From an uncultured Gemmiger sp. (GTDB taxonomy: Bacteria > Bacillota > Clostridia > Oscillospirales > Ruminococcaceae): 35,006 bases of DNA. The translations under genes were made by a program, and so were the position numbers. The DNA lies in the NCBI GenBank assembly GCA_944388215.1, contig CALXHT010000045.1, positions 1 to 35,006 on the forward strand. Reading direction: 5' to 3'. Below, piece after piece: positions 9,830 to 18,372 of this stretch. Each line of letters starts with the position of its first letter. The stretch's first letter is position 1. Under the pieces are notes generated by a model. That model did not search any database, was not told where the DNA came from, and saw only the letters and a program-made list of their open reading frames with translations.

Positions 9830-11014
9830 ATGGCAAAAGTAATCTATCGGAAATCCGGCCGGCGGACGGTTTACCCGCTCCTGCTGTGCGCGGCGCTGCT
9901 GCTGTTTGGATTTTCTCTGGTGAACCTCTTCTGGCCGAAGAGAAAGCTTATTGAACTGGAAAACCGGAACGCTGCACAGCTGAAGGCCCCGGTTCTCTCC
10001 GATTTACTGGATGGAACCTGGCAGCAATCCTTCTCCTCCTGGATGCAGGACCAGTTTATGCTTCGGGATCAGTGGATCAATACCCAGCGCGCTGCGGATG
10101 AGATGGCTTTTCAAAAGGTGGAGGAAGGCGGGATCCTGCTGGGAAAGGACCATTGGATGTTCACCAAACTGTTCACTGTGGATGATGCCACCCGGAAGCA
10201 GCTGGATAAAAACGTACAGGCCGTGGCGGAGTTCGCAGCAAAATATCCCGGCAAGGTCACCTTTTTGCTGGCACCCTCTGCCAGCGTGATTTATCCGGAG
10301 ATGCTCCCTGCCGGTGCGCCCATGGTGGATGAAAACGCCATGCTGGATGACATTTTCTCGCAGGTCAGCCAGTCGGCTGGCGTACTGGATCTGCGGGACA
10401 GTTTCACGGCCAGCAAGGATGAGTATCTCTATTTCAAGACAGACCACCACTGGACTCCCAATGGCGCCTATCGTGCATACGAGCAGTTCTGCTCTTTGAA
10501 GGGGCTCACGCCCTTTGACCGTGATGCCCATGAACCGGCTACGGTGGAGGGGTTCCAGGGAACCCATTATTCGGCGACACGTCTTTGGAACGTGGAGGAC
10601 GACTCCATTACCTATTATCCGCTGGACAACCAGATGACCATTTTTGATGTGCCGTCCGAAGCGCAGTACGAAGCAAATCGCACGGAGAACCTGATCAATA
10701 CCGAAAAGTTTGAAACACGGGATAAGTATGCAGCTTTTCTGGACGGTAACAATGGCTATTCTGTCATTGACGGGAATGGCACCGGCAGTATCCTGGTGGT
10801 CAAGGACAGCTACGCCAACAGTTTTGTTCCCTATCTGACTGAGAATTACGCCAAAATCGGCGTGATTGATTTCCGAAATTTCCGGTATGGTTTGGATTCG
10901 ACCATAGAAAAAGAGGGGTATGATCAGATACTGATTCTGTACAATTTCCAGACGTTTATTGCAGACAAGAATCTGATCAATATCATTCGTCCCAGTTCGC
11001 TGGAAAATTCCTGA
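9830..11014 (+). CDS. DHHW family protein (AlgX/AlgJ-like, acyltransferase partner)
   Basis: 394-residue protein with one N-terminal membrane anchor (about residues 12-31) and an extracytoplasmic SGNH-like domain. The name-giving motif is in KTDHHWTPNGAYRAY (about residues 203-217), and a second conserved block VVKDSYANSFVPYL (about 323-336) supplies the probable catalytic serine. The start MAKVIYRKSGRR is chosen for its GGGGGAAA ribosome site, 16 bases after the MBOAT stop. Longer starts would overlap the acyltransferase. Together with MBOAT it likely acetylates an exported glycan or wall polymer (inference from family pairing). Confidence 0.88.
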   Translation: MAKVIYRKSGRRTVYPLLLCAALLLFGFSLVNLFWPKRKLIELENRNAAQLKAPVLSDLLDGTWQQSFSSWMQDQFMLRDQWINTQRAADEMAFQKVEEGGILLGKDHWMFTKLFTVDDATRKQLDKNVQAVAEFAAKYPGKVTFLLAPSASVIYPEMLPAGAPMVDENAMLDDIFSQVSQSAGVLDLRDSFTASKDEYLYFKTDHHWTPNGAYRAYEQFCSLKGLTPFDRDAHEPATVEGFQGTHYSATRLWNVEDDSITYYPLDNQMTIFDVPSEAQYEANRTENLINTEKFETRDKYAAFLDGNNGYSVIDGNGTGSILVVKDSYANSFVPYLTENYAKIGVIDFRNFRYGLDSTIEKEGYDQILILYNFQTFIADKNLINIIRPSSLENS

Positions 11015-11027
11015 CAAACCAAATGCA

Positions 11028-11077
11028 GGCGGCCTCCGCAGAAACGTATTGCTTCTGCGGAGGCCGTCTGTTTTTTG
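11028..11077 (+). terminator. intrinsic terminator of the acyltransferase cassette
   Basis: 16-bp nearly perfect stem (11028-11043 with 11053-11068, one G-T pair), 9-base loop, then TGTTTTTTT. It lies between the convergent DHHW and gerAC genes. The minus-strand exit is not T-rich, so it acts mainly on plus-strand transcription. Confidence 0.92.
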
Positions 11078-11085
11078 TGCGTGGC

Positions 11086-12030
11086 TCAATCAAAGAAGAC
11101 TTCCAACGTGGGCGTTTGGTAGGAACCTGCCGGTCCGTACAGGGAGGCCTGCCAGAAATGAAAATGAAACAAGTCGGCGGAGGTCTGCTCTGTATCATGG
11201 CGAAGGCTGGCAAAGGATTCCTGGAACGCTTGCCGGAGGGCCTGTTCCAAAGAAGCTGAATCCACCGATGGTTCCAGCGCCGTCAGTGCCGTATCGCGCA
11301 GGTGAATCTGAATTTTATTCTGATCTGCAAGGACTTGTGTCCGTGCCTCACAGGCAATCCTGCCGGAGGCAATGGTTCCCCGTATCGCCGAAGCATGTCC
11401 GCACAATACGGCGGCCAGCTGCGCTTGCAGCCCTGTACAACGGACGGAAAAATCGTTTTCCGCCAAGAGAAGAAAATCATATCCGGCGTCTGACTGATAC
11501 ACAGGCATACAACAGGCATCTTCCTGACTGAATAATTGCTGCAGACCACAATGGATTTTATAGGTCTTTTCCATAGCCTTCATATTTCGGTAGAGAACAC
11601 TTCCCTCTTCCGCCCAGCTTTGCACGGAATCCGAATCCAGCGCAAAGACGGACAGTTCCGGGGCCGGCTGGGCATTTTGGTAGAGAAGTTCGCCGATTGA
11701 CCGGACGACGGAAAGATCGGCGTCGCCGGGAAGTGCCACAAGGTCCAGCAGTCCGTAGTATACCTCGCCCTGCAAAGACTCCTCCGCTTTCGCCAAAGCC
11801 TGAGCCGGCGTTGAGCCCTGCGCAGCAGAAATTTTGTTCCCGTCAGTGCCCTCCGGGGCGTTTTGATCGGCCAGAACAAGGCAGGCGGAATAGAATGCCC
11901 CCTGGCGGGTAAAGAGAACGCCACGCACAATCTCCCGTTCGGCCAGGGACTGTCCGCCACAGCTGCACAGAATCAAACTCATCAGCAAGCACCCGCTTAT
12001 AAGCATTTTTTTAGTTTTTGGCAAAGCCAT
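11086..12030 (-). CDS. Ger(x)C family spore germination lipoprotein (GerAC-like)
   Basis: 314-residue lipoprotein subunit of a GerA-type germinant receptor, placed on the outer face of the spore inner membrane. The signal peptide has lipobox LCSC (MLISGCLLMSLILCSC). Start MALPKTKK is supported by a GGGAGG ribosome site, and the gene overlaps the end of gerAB by 34 bases. The characteristic family opening GGQSLAEREIVRGVLFTRQG is present. At 314 residues it is shorter than typical GerAC proteins (about 370-400), and the conserved C-terminal region is only loosely recognisable. Identity rests partly on position as third gene of a gerAA-AB-AC operon. Confidence 0.8.
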   Translation of the reverse strand: MALPKTKKMLISGCLLMSLILCSCGGQSLAEREIVRGVLFTRQGAFYSACLVLADQNAPEGTDGNKISAAQGSTPAQALAKAEESLQGEVYYGLLDLVALPGDADLSVVRSIGELLYQNAQPAPELSVFALDSDSVQSWAEEGSVLYRNMKAMEKTYKIHCGLQQLFSQEDACCMPVYQSDAGYDFLLLAENDFSVRCTGLQAQLAAVLCGHASAIRGTIASGRIACEARTQVLADQNKIQIHLRDTALTALEPSVDSASLEQALRQAFQESFASLRHDTEQTSADLFHFHFWQASLYGPAGSYQTPTLEVFFD

Positions 12031-12995
12031 GCAGCGATACCTCCCATTCCTACCAGCAGGACAAGGCCCCATGTCAGGATACTGCGTTGCTGCATAGCGG
12101 AGGAAACATCGATTTTTTGCAGCAAGGCGCACAAAAGCCACAGACAGCCCAGATACAGCGGAAAATTGCGCAGCGATACGGAAAGTCCTTTGTTCTCTCC
12201 CCGACGAAGCAACAGGCAGATCGCATACAGATAAAGTGACAGCTTCAGGGTGATGGCCATGATCCAAAGGATCAGCTGCAGGCTTTCCAGACGATTGAAA
12301 ATGGACAAGGCACCGCATCGGGCTGCGGCGTGAATAGGGTCGACACGCAGCGGCATGGCAGCTCCATAGAAGAGTTCCAGAACCAGGTGCATACCCACAT
12401 CGAACCACAACGCGGCGGCAGCCAGGCGCAGTAACGGGTGATGGTGCTTGGTCTTGGCAGGTGGCAGCAAGGCCGGAAGAAGATATTCGGGATACAGGGT
12501 CAGCTGTTCTTTGGCAGCGGCAATAAAGTCATCCCGCTGCAAGGAAATTATCTGCAGATTGGTGATATGAAGCCGGGGCAAAAGCGTAAGAAGCATGAAC
12601 CCCGTGGCCAGAAGCAGCAGGCACAACACCACATGGGCAGTCTGTGAGATAGCGGAGACTCTGCGAAGATACAGAACAGGAAGCAGCGTCATCAGACAGA
12701 CGGCAGTCAGGGAGAAGAAGCCCGGATACAAGCGCTGCGCCAGTACCCGGAAATTCAGAATCTCAAGGGCAGATGTGTAGAAAAGAAGCGCGGCAAACAG
12801 CAGTCGGAAAAAGGGGCTCTCCCCGATTCGCCAGGCGCGTGCAAAAAGGGCACCTATGCTGGCCAGCAAGGGCACACACAGCAGTGCGGTGGCGGCTCCT
12901 GCACGGGGCCAGTACGCGCTCTGGCTGCGCAACAGCACATTGACCAGCAATCCCACTGTCAGGGCAGCGAGGAGGCTGGGGCATTCACGTTTCAT
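11997..12995 (-). CDS. GerAB-like germinant receptor permease subunit
   Basis: 332-residue polytopic membrane protein of the APC-type GerAB/YndE family, which in characterised receptors binds the germinant. About ten hydrophobic segments are visible. The C-terminal FNRLESLQLILWIMAITLKLSLYLYA block is the best family marker (compare the F-x-R-L-E-x-L pattern of GerAB proteins). It is slightly shorter than the usual 360 residues, mainly at the N-terminus. It overlaps gerAA by 11 bases and gerAC by 34 bases, so the three are co-translated. The germinant cannot be read from sequence. Confidence 0.86.
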   Translation of the reverse strand: MKRECPSLLAALTVGLLVNVLLRSQSAYWPRAGAATALLCVPLLASIGALFARAWRIGESPFFRLLFAALLFYTSALEILNFRVLAQRLYPGFFSLTAVCLMTLLPVLYLRRVSAISQTAHVVLCLLLLATGFMLLTLLPRLHITNLQIISLQRDDFIAAAKEQLTLYPEYLLPALLPPAKTKHHHPLLRLAAAALWFDVGMHLVLELFYGAAMPLRVDPIHAAARCGALSIFNRLESLQLILWIMAITLKLSLYLYAICLLLRRGENKGLSVSLRNFPLYLGCLWLLCALLQKIDVSSAMQQRSILTWGLVLLVGMGGIAAWLCQKLKKCL

Positions 12996-14430
12996 CCTTG
13001 CCGATCACCTCCCCGAATCTTGACAGCTCTGACCAGATACTCCGCACGAATCCGTCGCGCCAGCTTGTACGGCTCAAGGGCATCAGTGGGTAGAGATAGT
13101 CATATCCAAAGGGTTCGCTGCCACAGGCCATGGCCAGGATGACAAGCGCTGCGGCGGCAAGGCCCATAACACCGAAAACACCGGCCAGCAAAATCACCGC
13201 GAAACGGAACAGGATGGACTGTTCGTACAGAGACGGGACCGCCAGCGTGGCGATGGTTGCGGCAGCAGCCATGGTCAGGATAGGGACGCTGACGATTCCG
13301 GCAGAGACGGCGGTCTCCCCGATGATCAAGGCCCCCACAAGGCTCACGGTGTGACTGATGGATTGGGGGGCCCGGAGCCCGGCTTCCCGGACGATCTCCA
13401 GCAAAAGCGTCACACCCAGCATTTCCAGCATAGGCGGTAAAGGCGTACTGATTTCCGCCTGGGCCAATTTGGTCAGCAACTGAATGGGGATGATTTCCGG
13501 TGCAAAAGAGACCGCCATCACGTACAGCCCCGGACCGAACACCGAAAGCAGGAAAGCGAGATATTTCAAGATACGGATCAGACCCGAAAAGACTGCCCCG
13601 GAGGCATAGTCATCCAGACACTCGAAATGCTCGGCAAAAAAGCTCGGTACAATGAGCGCATAGGGGCAGCCGCTGACCAGAACCGCAATTTTCCCCTCAC
13701 ACAGGCGGGCACAAGCGGTGGCAGGGCGTTCGGTGTAGGCGGCTGCCGGGAAAAGGTTCAATTTATCCTGCTTTAAAAACGAGGCAAAGTAGGCACTGTC
13801 CAGCAGCACCGGCAGTTCCGCATGAGCCAGCCGGTCCCGCAGACAATCCACCGTTTCCTTGGGGGCCAGCGAGCGATCATAGCAGATGCAATATTCCGTT
13901 TTGGCGCGTGTATGCGCCGTCATGATCTCCACCACCAGCGTGTCGGTTCGGAATTGACGCCGCAGAAGCGAAATATTGTTGCGCAGCAGTTCCGTGAAGG
14001 CCTCCTGGGAGCCGCGCATATTCCCTTCCCCGGTGGGGGTGCTGACGGAACGCTGGGGCATTTCCTGGGTGGAAAACACCACGGCGCGGCGGCAGTCATC
14101 CATGAGAAGCAGCGTCATGCCGTTGCAGAGAAACTCCACGGCAGAATTCCAGTCTTCGGCGGGGGCCGGTTCCGAGGGCACCATACTTTGTGTGAGCAGA
14201 TAGTCGCACAGATCATCGCTGCCATTCAAAAGAAGCAGATCGTGGTCCAGCATGTCCAGCGCGAGGTGGCAGAGCTTTTCCGGCGAGGACAGCCCCGTAA
14301 ACATGACAATGGCGCAGGAAATCCCGCTGATCATGATTTCTTTGGTATAGAAGTCTCCCGAGTCGCCAAAAATGCTTTTCAGAATCTGTAGATTCTCCCG
14401 CAGGGAGCGGCTCAACTTTGTTCGCTGCAT
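12985..14430 (-). CDS. GerAA-like spore germination protein
   Basis: 481-residue protein, normal length for GerA-family A subunits, which form an oligomeric ion channel in the spore inner membrane. A soluble N-terminal domain (about 1-240, including IMISGISCAIVMFTGLSS) precedes the membrane half with the hallmark LLLEIVREAGLRAP, SLVGALIIGETAVSAGIVS and the C-terminal PFGYDYLYPLMPLSR, which matches the PF..Y..P..P family ending. Ribosome site GAGGGGGAA. It heads the gerAA-gerAB-gerAC operon and is transcribed divergently from a DUF421 gene only about 50 bases away. The presence of all three subunits in frame argues that the organism forms spores or did so recently. Confidence 0.94.
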   Translation of the reverse strand: MQRTKLSRSLRENLQILKSIFGDSGDFYTKEIMISGISCAIVMFTGLSSPEKLCHLALDMLDHDLLLLNGSDDLCDYLLTQSMVPSEPAPAEDWNSAVEFLCNGMTLLLMDDCRRAVVFSTQEMPQRSVSTPTGEGNMRGSQEAFTELLRNNISLLRRQFRTDTLVVEIMTAHTRAKTEYCICYDRSLAPKETVDCLRDRLAHAELPVLLDSAYFASFLKQDKLNLFPAAAYTERPATACARLCEGKIAVLVSGCPYALIVPSFFAEHFECLDDYASGAVFSGLIRILKYLAFLLSVFGPGLYVMAVSFAPEIIPIQLLTKLAQAEISTPLPPMLEMLGVTLLLEIVREAGLRAPQSISHTVSLVGALIIGETAVSAGIVSVPILTMAAAATIATLAVPSLYEQSILFRFAVILLAGVFGVMGLAAAALVILAMACGSEPFGYDYLYPLMPLSRTSWRDGFVRSIWSELSRFGEVIGKDET

Positions 14431-14481
14431 ACGATTTCCCCCTCATCTCCGCCATTAGTGTTGCCGGGAATGAGAGAAAAT

Positions 14482-15162
14482 ATGAGGAGGCAGGATAGAT
14501 TGCTCTCGTCCATTTTGCGAACTGTCATCGTGTACGGTGCCGTTGTGGCGGCATTGCGCCTTATGGGAAAGCGCCAGCTGGGAGAATTGCAGCCTTCCGA
14601 ACTGGTAACAACTTTGCTGGTGTCCAATGTGGCATCCATCTGCATTGATGAACCGGACCTGCCGTTGCTGTCCAGCCTGGTTCTGATTGTGCTGCTGACT
14701 TCTCTGGAAATTTTCAGCTCTACCCTTGCCTATCTGAATCCGAATTATGCGAGAATTCTGTTCGGCAAACCGGTCACCGTGATCCGTGACGGAAAGATCG
14801 TGCAGGAAGCGCTGCCCCGCCTGCGCATTACTGCCGGAGATCTGATGGAAGCGCTGCGGGGAAAGGATATCTTTTCCCCCGAGGAAGTCCTTTGGGCGGT
14901 GGTGGAACCGAACGGACATATCAGTACGGCAACGGTTGGTAACAGTAACACAGCAGAACCCATGCTTCCGATTCTGGTGGATGATCAGATCTACCATGAA
15001 AACCTGGAAGCCCTGCAACTGGACGAAAAGTGGCTGGAAGATACTTTGGCGTCAAAGGGAGTTTCACGCAGGGAGGTTCTTCTTTTGCTGTATAACGGAA
15101 CCCATCTGCTTCTGGTACAAAAAAAGACCACCCCGAAGGGTGGTCCGGAAAGGATCCCGTAA
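14482..15162 (+). CDS. DUF421 domain-containing membrane protein (YetF family)
   Basis: About 226-residue YetF-type protein. Two or three N-terminal membrane segments carry LRLMGKRQLGELQPSELVTTLLVSN, the strongest DUF421 signature in this window. The soluble YetF domain follows (FGKPVTVIRDGKIVQEAL, then LPILVDDQIYHENLEALQL). Start choice is uncertain: ATG 14482 has GAGAG at fair spacing, ATG 14470 has a poorly spaced GGGA, and GTG 14458 has no ribosome site. Its stop is directly followed by a DUF4363 gene, a recurrent pairing. Position beside gerAA raises a possible spore-membrane role, since Bacillus DUF421 proteins 2Duf, YetF and YdfS are spore inner-membrane proteins. The last codons contain a minus-strand terminator hairpin. 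Confidence 0.88.
   Translation: MRRQDRLLSSILRTVIVYGAVVAALRLMGKRQLGELQPSELVTTLLVSNVASICIDEPDLPLLSSLVLIVLLTSLEIFSSTLAYLNPNYARILFGKPVTVIRDGKIVQEALPRLRITAGDLMEALRGKDIFSPEEVLWAVVEPNGHISTATVGNSNTAEPMLPILVDDQIYHENLEALQLDEKWLEDTLASKGVSRREVLLLLYNGTHLLLVQKKTTPKGGPERIP
15119..15145 (-). terminator. intrinsic terminator embedded in the DUF421 coding sequence
   Basis: Read on the minus strand: 8-bp stem GACCACCC-TTCG-GGGTGGTC with a stable UUCG tetraloop, followed by seven T's (15119-15125). It is a textbook terminator lying within the 3' end of the opposing DUF421 gene, about 365 bases beyond the nrdR stop. It is the only strong minus-strand terminator I see downstream of nrdR. Confidence 0.85.
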
Positions 15163-15531
15163 TTGAATCGCAATTGGTATGCAACAATTTTGATGGCTGT
15201 GCTGTTTCTGACCCTGTATGGTGCAGGAATCTATCTGGACCGAAACGTCCAAGCGCTGACACAGCAACTGGACACTGCCTACAGCCTTGCAGAGGCAGGC
15301 AACTACAGGCAGGCACAGCAGGTCTACGAAGAGACAGCCGAGCAAAGCTCCCAAAGCAGTACCGTCTGGATGTTGCTGGTCCGGCGAAGCCTGGTAGACC
15401 AACTCAACCAGACGCTGGCTACCATTCCATCCTATGTCTCTGCAGAGAACATGGCAGACCTGGCAGTAGAGACATCACGCGCCCGCGCACAGGCACAACA
15501 GATACGAGCTTCATTTTTCAGCTGGTTTTGA
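15163..15531 (+). CDS. DUF4363 family small membrane-anchored protein
   Basis: 122-residue protein with one N-terminal membrane segment (about residues 7-25) and a helical, Gln/Ala-rich extracytoplasmic or cytoplasmic tail. The start is a TTG immediately after the DUF421 TAA stop, supported by GGAAAGG at 15147-15153; no ATG gives the membrane segment. Size, topology (TM then [26 protein letters not shown]) and its position directly after DUF421 match DUF4363 proteins, which commonly accompany DUF421. Its last 21 bases overlap the end of nrdR tail-to-tail, and the whole gene is antisense to the predicted nrdR 3' transcript. Confidence 0.78.
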   Translation: MNRNWYATILMAVLFLTLYGAGIYLDRNVQALTQQLDTAYSLAEAGNYRQAQQVYEETAEQSSQSSTVWMLLVRRSLVDQLNQTLATIPSYVSAENMADLAVETSRARAQAQQIRASFFSWF

Positions 15532-15984
15532 ACGGGTGTCCAGCATATCTTTGAGCTCTTCCATGAAAGTGTTCACATCGCTGAACTGACGATAGACCGA
15601 CGCAAACCGCACATAGGCAACGTCATCCATCTTTTTCAGTTCCTGCATGGCAAGGTCGCCGATATGGATCGACGTAACCTCCCGGTCATAAGAGTTCAGC
15701 AGCATCTGCTCGATGCGGCTGACCGCATCGTCCAGCTGCTGGTAGCTGACCGGCCGTTTTTCACAGGCACGCAGCATACCGTTCAGCAGTTTCTGACGGT
15801 CGAACACTTCACGGGAATGGTCCTTCTTGACGACCATCAGCGGAACTGTTTCCACAATCTCGTAGGTCGTAAAGCGCTTTTTACAATTCAGGCACTCACG
15901 GCGGCGGCGAATTTTTTCGCCGTCCTCGGTGGGGCGGGAATCGATGACTTTGGAATCAACTGCACCGCAGTAGGGACACTTCAT
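15511..15984 (-). CDS. nrdR: transcriptional repressor NrdR
   Basis: 157-residue repressor of ribonucleotide reductase genes that senses ATP/dATP. The N-terminal zinc ribbon is intact ([17 protein letters not shown] with the second knuckle [14 protein letters not shown]), followed by the ATP-cone domain ([19 protein letters not shown], typical spacing). Ribosome site AGGAGG. It is 24 bases downstream of secDF and probably the last gene of an aminotransferase-secDF-nrdR transcript. No nrd genes or tandem NrdR boxes are seen in this window, so its targets lie elsewhere. Confidence 0.97.
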   Translation of the reverse strand: MKCPYCGAVDSKVIDSRPTEDGEKIRRRRECLNCKKRFTTYEIVETVPLMVVKKDHSREVFDRQKLLNGMLRACEKRPVSYQQLDDAVSRIEQMLLNSYDREVTSIHIGDLAMQELKKMDDVAYVRFASVYRQFSDVNTFMEELKDMLDTRSKPAEK

Positions 15985-16008
15985 AGCGGATTCCTCCTCT
16001 TTCCTGGC

Positions 16009-18327
16009 TCAGGCTTTCTTCTTGGCAACGGCCTTTTTATGGGTCTTCCAGTCGACCCACAGCGGCGTAGCAATGCAGATCGTGCTGTAGACACCGCTGA
16101 TCATACCGAACAGCAGCGGGAAAGCGAAGGTATAGATGCTGTCGAGGCGGTACACCACCGAGACCACGCAGATCACGCCCAGCGCAAGGCAGGTCGTAAT
16201 GGAGGTCATCAGCGAACGGGAGAAGCTCTGGTTGATGGACAGATTGACCAGTTCTTTCAGGCCCATCTGACGCTTGCCGAACAGGGCGCTGTTCTCCCGG
16301 ATACGGTCATAAATGACGACGGTATCGTTGATGGAGTAGCCCAGAATCGTCAGCATGGCGGCGATGAAGTTACCGTTCAGAGGAATACGCAGCAGCACGA
16401 AAACACCGAAGATGATGAACATATCGTGCAGCAAGGCAACCACAGCCGTGGCACCGGCCTTGAGGCCGCCGATGCGGCGGAATCGATAGGCCACATACAG
16501 AAGAATCAGGACACAGGCAGCCACCAGGGCAACCAGGCTCTTGAGCAGGAACTCCTTGCCAATGGTTGCATCCACATTGCTGACTTCGTTCTGGGTGAAC
16601 TGGTTGTAGGGATACTGTTCATTCAGTGTGGTCAGCAGTCCTTCCAGCTGATCGGTGGACAGCGTCTCGCTACCAGGCAGCGTGATGGTCAGCGTCTGAC
16701 CGCCCGAAATATCCGAACCGGTCTGCAGCGTCAGGTTGCTCTGGTTCAATTCGGTGCCGATGGTGCTCTTCAGGGCATCCAGATCCGCATCCCCTTCATA
16801 GGCCAGCGTGATCATGGAGCCGCCCTTGAATTCGACATCCATGCTCACACCGAACACGGCGGAGAAAATCAGAACAATGGCGATCACACAGCAGGAGAAG
16901 GTGTAGAACTTTTTACGGTTGCCGACAAAGTTGATGGCCGGGGTCTTGTACTCGGCGCCGCCTTCCTTCTTGCCGCCGTACAGCCAGGGATTGCGGAACA
17001 CCTTGCAGTGGGAGGCGCCGCGAATCATCACACGGGTAGCCCACACGCCAAAGACAAAGTTGAGCAGAACGCTGGTGAGCAAGGTGAAGCCGAAGGAATA
17101 GATGGTACCGGCAGTGGAAGGTCCGAACCAGAAGAAGATCGGGTTGAAGACCTTGGCCCAGAAGCCATCGGTGGGACCAAAGGCACCCATCAGGATGGCG
17201 GCTACGATCACGATGGTAACGTTGCCGTCAATGATGGGAGTAAGACCCATCTTGAAGCCGCTCTTGATGGCGCCATCAAGGGTTTTGTTCTTGGAAAGTT
17301 CTTCCTTGATACGTTCCGCGGTGATTACGTTGGCATCCACGCCCATACCGATACCGAGGATGATGCCGGCAATACCGGGCAGGGTCAGCGTAGAACCCGG
17401 GAACACGGCAAAATAGCCGGAAACCACTGCCAGTGTGGCACATACCTGGCCAAGCAGCGAGAACGCTGCCACCGTGCCGGGCAGACGATAGCACAGGATC
17501 ATGAGCAGCGCCACCAGGACAAAGGCCACAATGCCGGCCAGAACCATGACTTCCAGGCTCCGGGCGCCCAGCGTCGGGCTGATGGTGGAGTAGCTCTCTG
17601 CAGAAAGTGCGAACGGAAGCGCACCGGAGTTGATCTGGTTGGCCAGCGTGGCGGCACTGTCCTGATCAAAGTTGCCCTTGATGATCGCTTCTCCGCCGGT
17701 GATGGCCTCATCCACCGAGGCGGTGGAGATATTTTCGTCATCCAGCCAGATGGAAATCGGATCCCCGCTGGAAGCCAGTTCCGTTGTGGCGTCGGCAAAA
17801 GCCTGGGCACCTTCGCTGCTGAATTTCAGCTGAACCACCCAGCCGTCGGTTTCGCTGTAGGCAGCGTTGGCGGAGGTTACGTCGTCACCGCTTAGAATTT
17901 CCTCTCCGGTAGAGCTCGAACCCTTGCGGAACACCATCTTGGCGGTGGTGCCGATTTCATCGATAGCCGTTTGCGGATTGAAATCGGATTCCCCCGTTTT
18001 CCAGGGAAAACGAACAATGATTCGATCTTTATTGCTGTCAACGTAGCTTTCGTAGTCGGTGATGCCCAGGCCCACCAGACGGTCTTCGATAACCGTCTTG
18101 GCGGCTGTCATCTGTTCGGGCGTGGCATCCACATCCCCGTCGGGCATGAAAGTGACATCCACGCCGCCGCGGATATCGATGCCGAAGCGGATGTCCGAAG
18201 CGCCCTTTACGTAGACGTTTTTGGTGTCACCGTACTGATAGCTTACACCGAAGATGGCCGTAAGGGAAAATACAACAATCAAAATTGCCACGACAAACAG
18301 CGGCCATGACTTCCCTCTCTTGTTCAT
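16009..18327 (-). CDS. secDF: fused protein translocase subunit SecDF
   Basis: 772-residue fusion of SecD and SecF, the proton-driven accessory of the Sec translocon. The SecD half starts MNKRGKSWP (ribosome site GGAGG) with TM1, then FGIDIRGGVDVTF, the periplasmic-type P1 region, and the membrane block GIILGIGMGVDANVITAERIKEEL. SecF begins around residue 470 with its own TM1, MDVEFKGGSM and the block TILGYSINDTVVIYDRIREN. Twelve membrane segments are expected. Fusion into one chain is usual in Bacillus and many Clostridia. No yajC is adjacent. The short Lys-rich tail (KKAVAKKKA) is cytoplasmic. Confidence 0.96.
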   Translation of the reverse strand: MNKRGKSWPLFVVAILIVVFSLTAIFGVSYQYGDTKNVYVKGASDIRFGIDIRGGVDVTFMPDGDVDATPEQMTAAKTVIEDRLVGLGITDYESYVDSNKDRIIVRFPWKTGESDFNPQTAIDEIGTTAKMVFRKGSSSTGEEILSGDDVTSANAAYSETDGWVVQLKFSSEGAQAFADATTELASSGDPISIWLDDENISTASVDEAITGGEAIIKGNFDQDSAATLANQINSGALPFALSAESYSTISPTLGARSLEVMVLAGIVAFVLVALLMILCYRLPGTVAAFSLLGQVCATLAVVSGYFAVFPGSTLTLPGIAGIILGIGMGVDANVITAERIKEELSKNKTLDGAIKSGFKMGLTPIIDGNVTIVIVAAILMGAFGPTDGFWAKVFNPIFFWFGPSTAGTIYSFGFTLLTSVLLNFVFGVWATRVMIRGASHCKVFRNPWLYGGKKEGGAEYKTPAINFVGNRKKFYTFSCCVIAIVLIFSAVFGVSMDVEFKGGSMITLAYEGDADLDALKSTIGTELNQSNLTLQTGSDISGGQTLTITLPGSETLSTDQLEGLLTTLNEQYPYNQFTQNEVSNVDATIGKEFLLKSLVALVAACVLILLYVAYRFRRIGGLKAGATAVVALLHDMFIIFGVFVLLRIPLNGNFIAAMLTILGYSINDTVVIYDRIRENSALFGKRQMGLKELVNLSINQSFSRSLMTSITTCLALGVICVVSVVYRLDSIYTFAFPLLFGMISGVYSTICIATPLWVDWKTHKKAVAKKKA

Positions 18328-18372
18328 AGAAACCTCCAACAACATGCCCGCACCGGCGGGCGGGATACTTTA

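Noticed and set aside
14431..14520. Possible forespore (sigma-G type) promoter for gerAA, with CATATTT near 14483-14489 on the minus strand
   Set aside because: The -10 resembles CATWHTA, but the matching -35 position fits only 3 of 5 bases, too weak to report.
15664..17895. 743-codon plus-strand open frame opposite secDF
   Set aside because: Antisense shadow of secDF; composition is His/Gln/Gly-rich in the way reverse-strand frames of GC-rich genes usually are.
18343..18358. Terminator between the aminotransferase and secDF genes
   Set aside because: A 6-bp GCCCGC/GCGGGC hairpin lies there but without any T tract, so the genes are treated as one unit.
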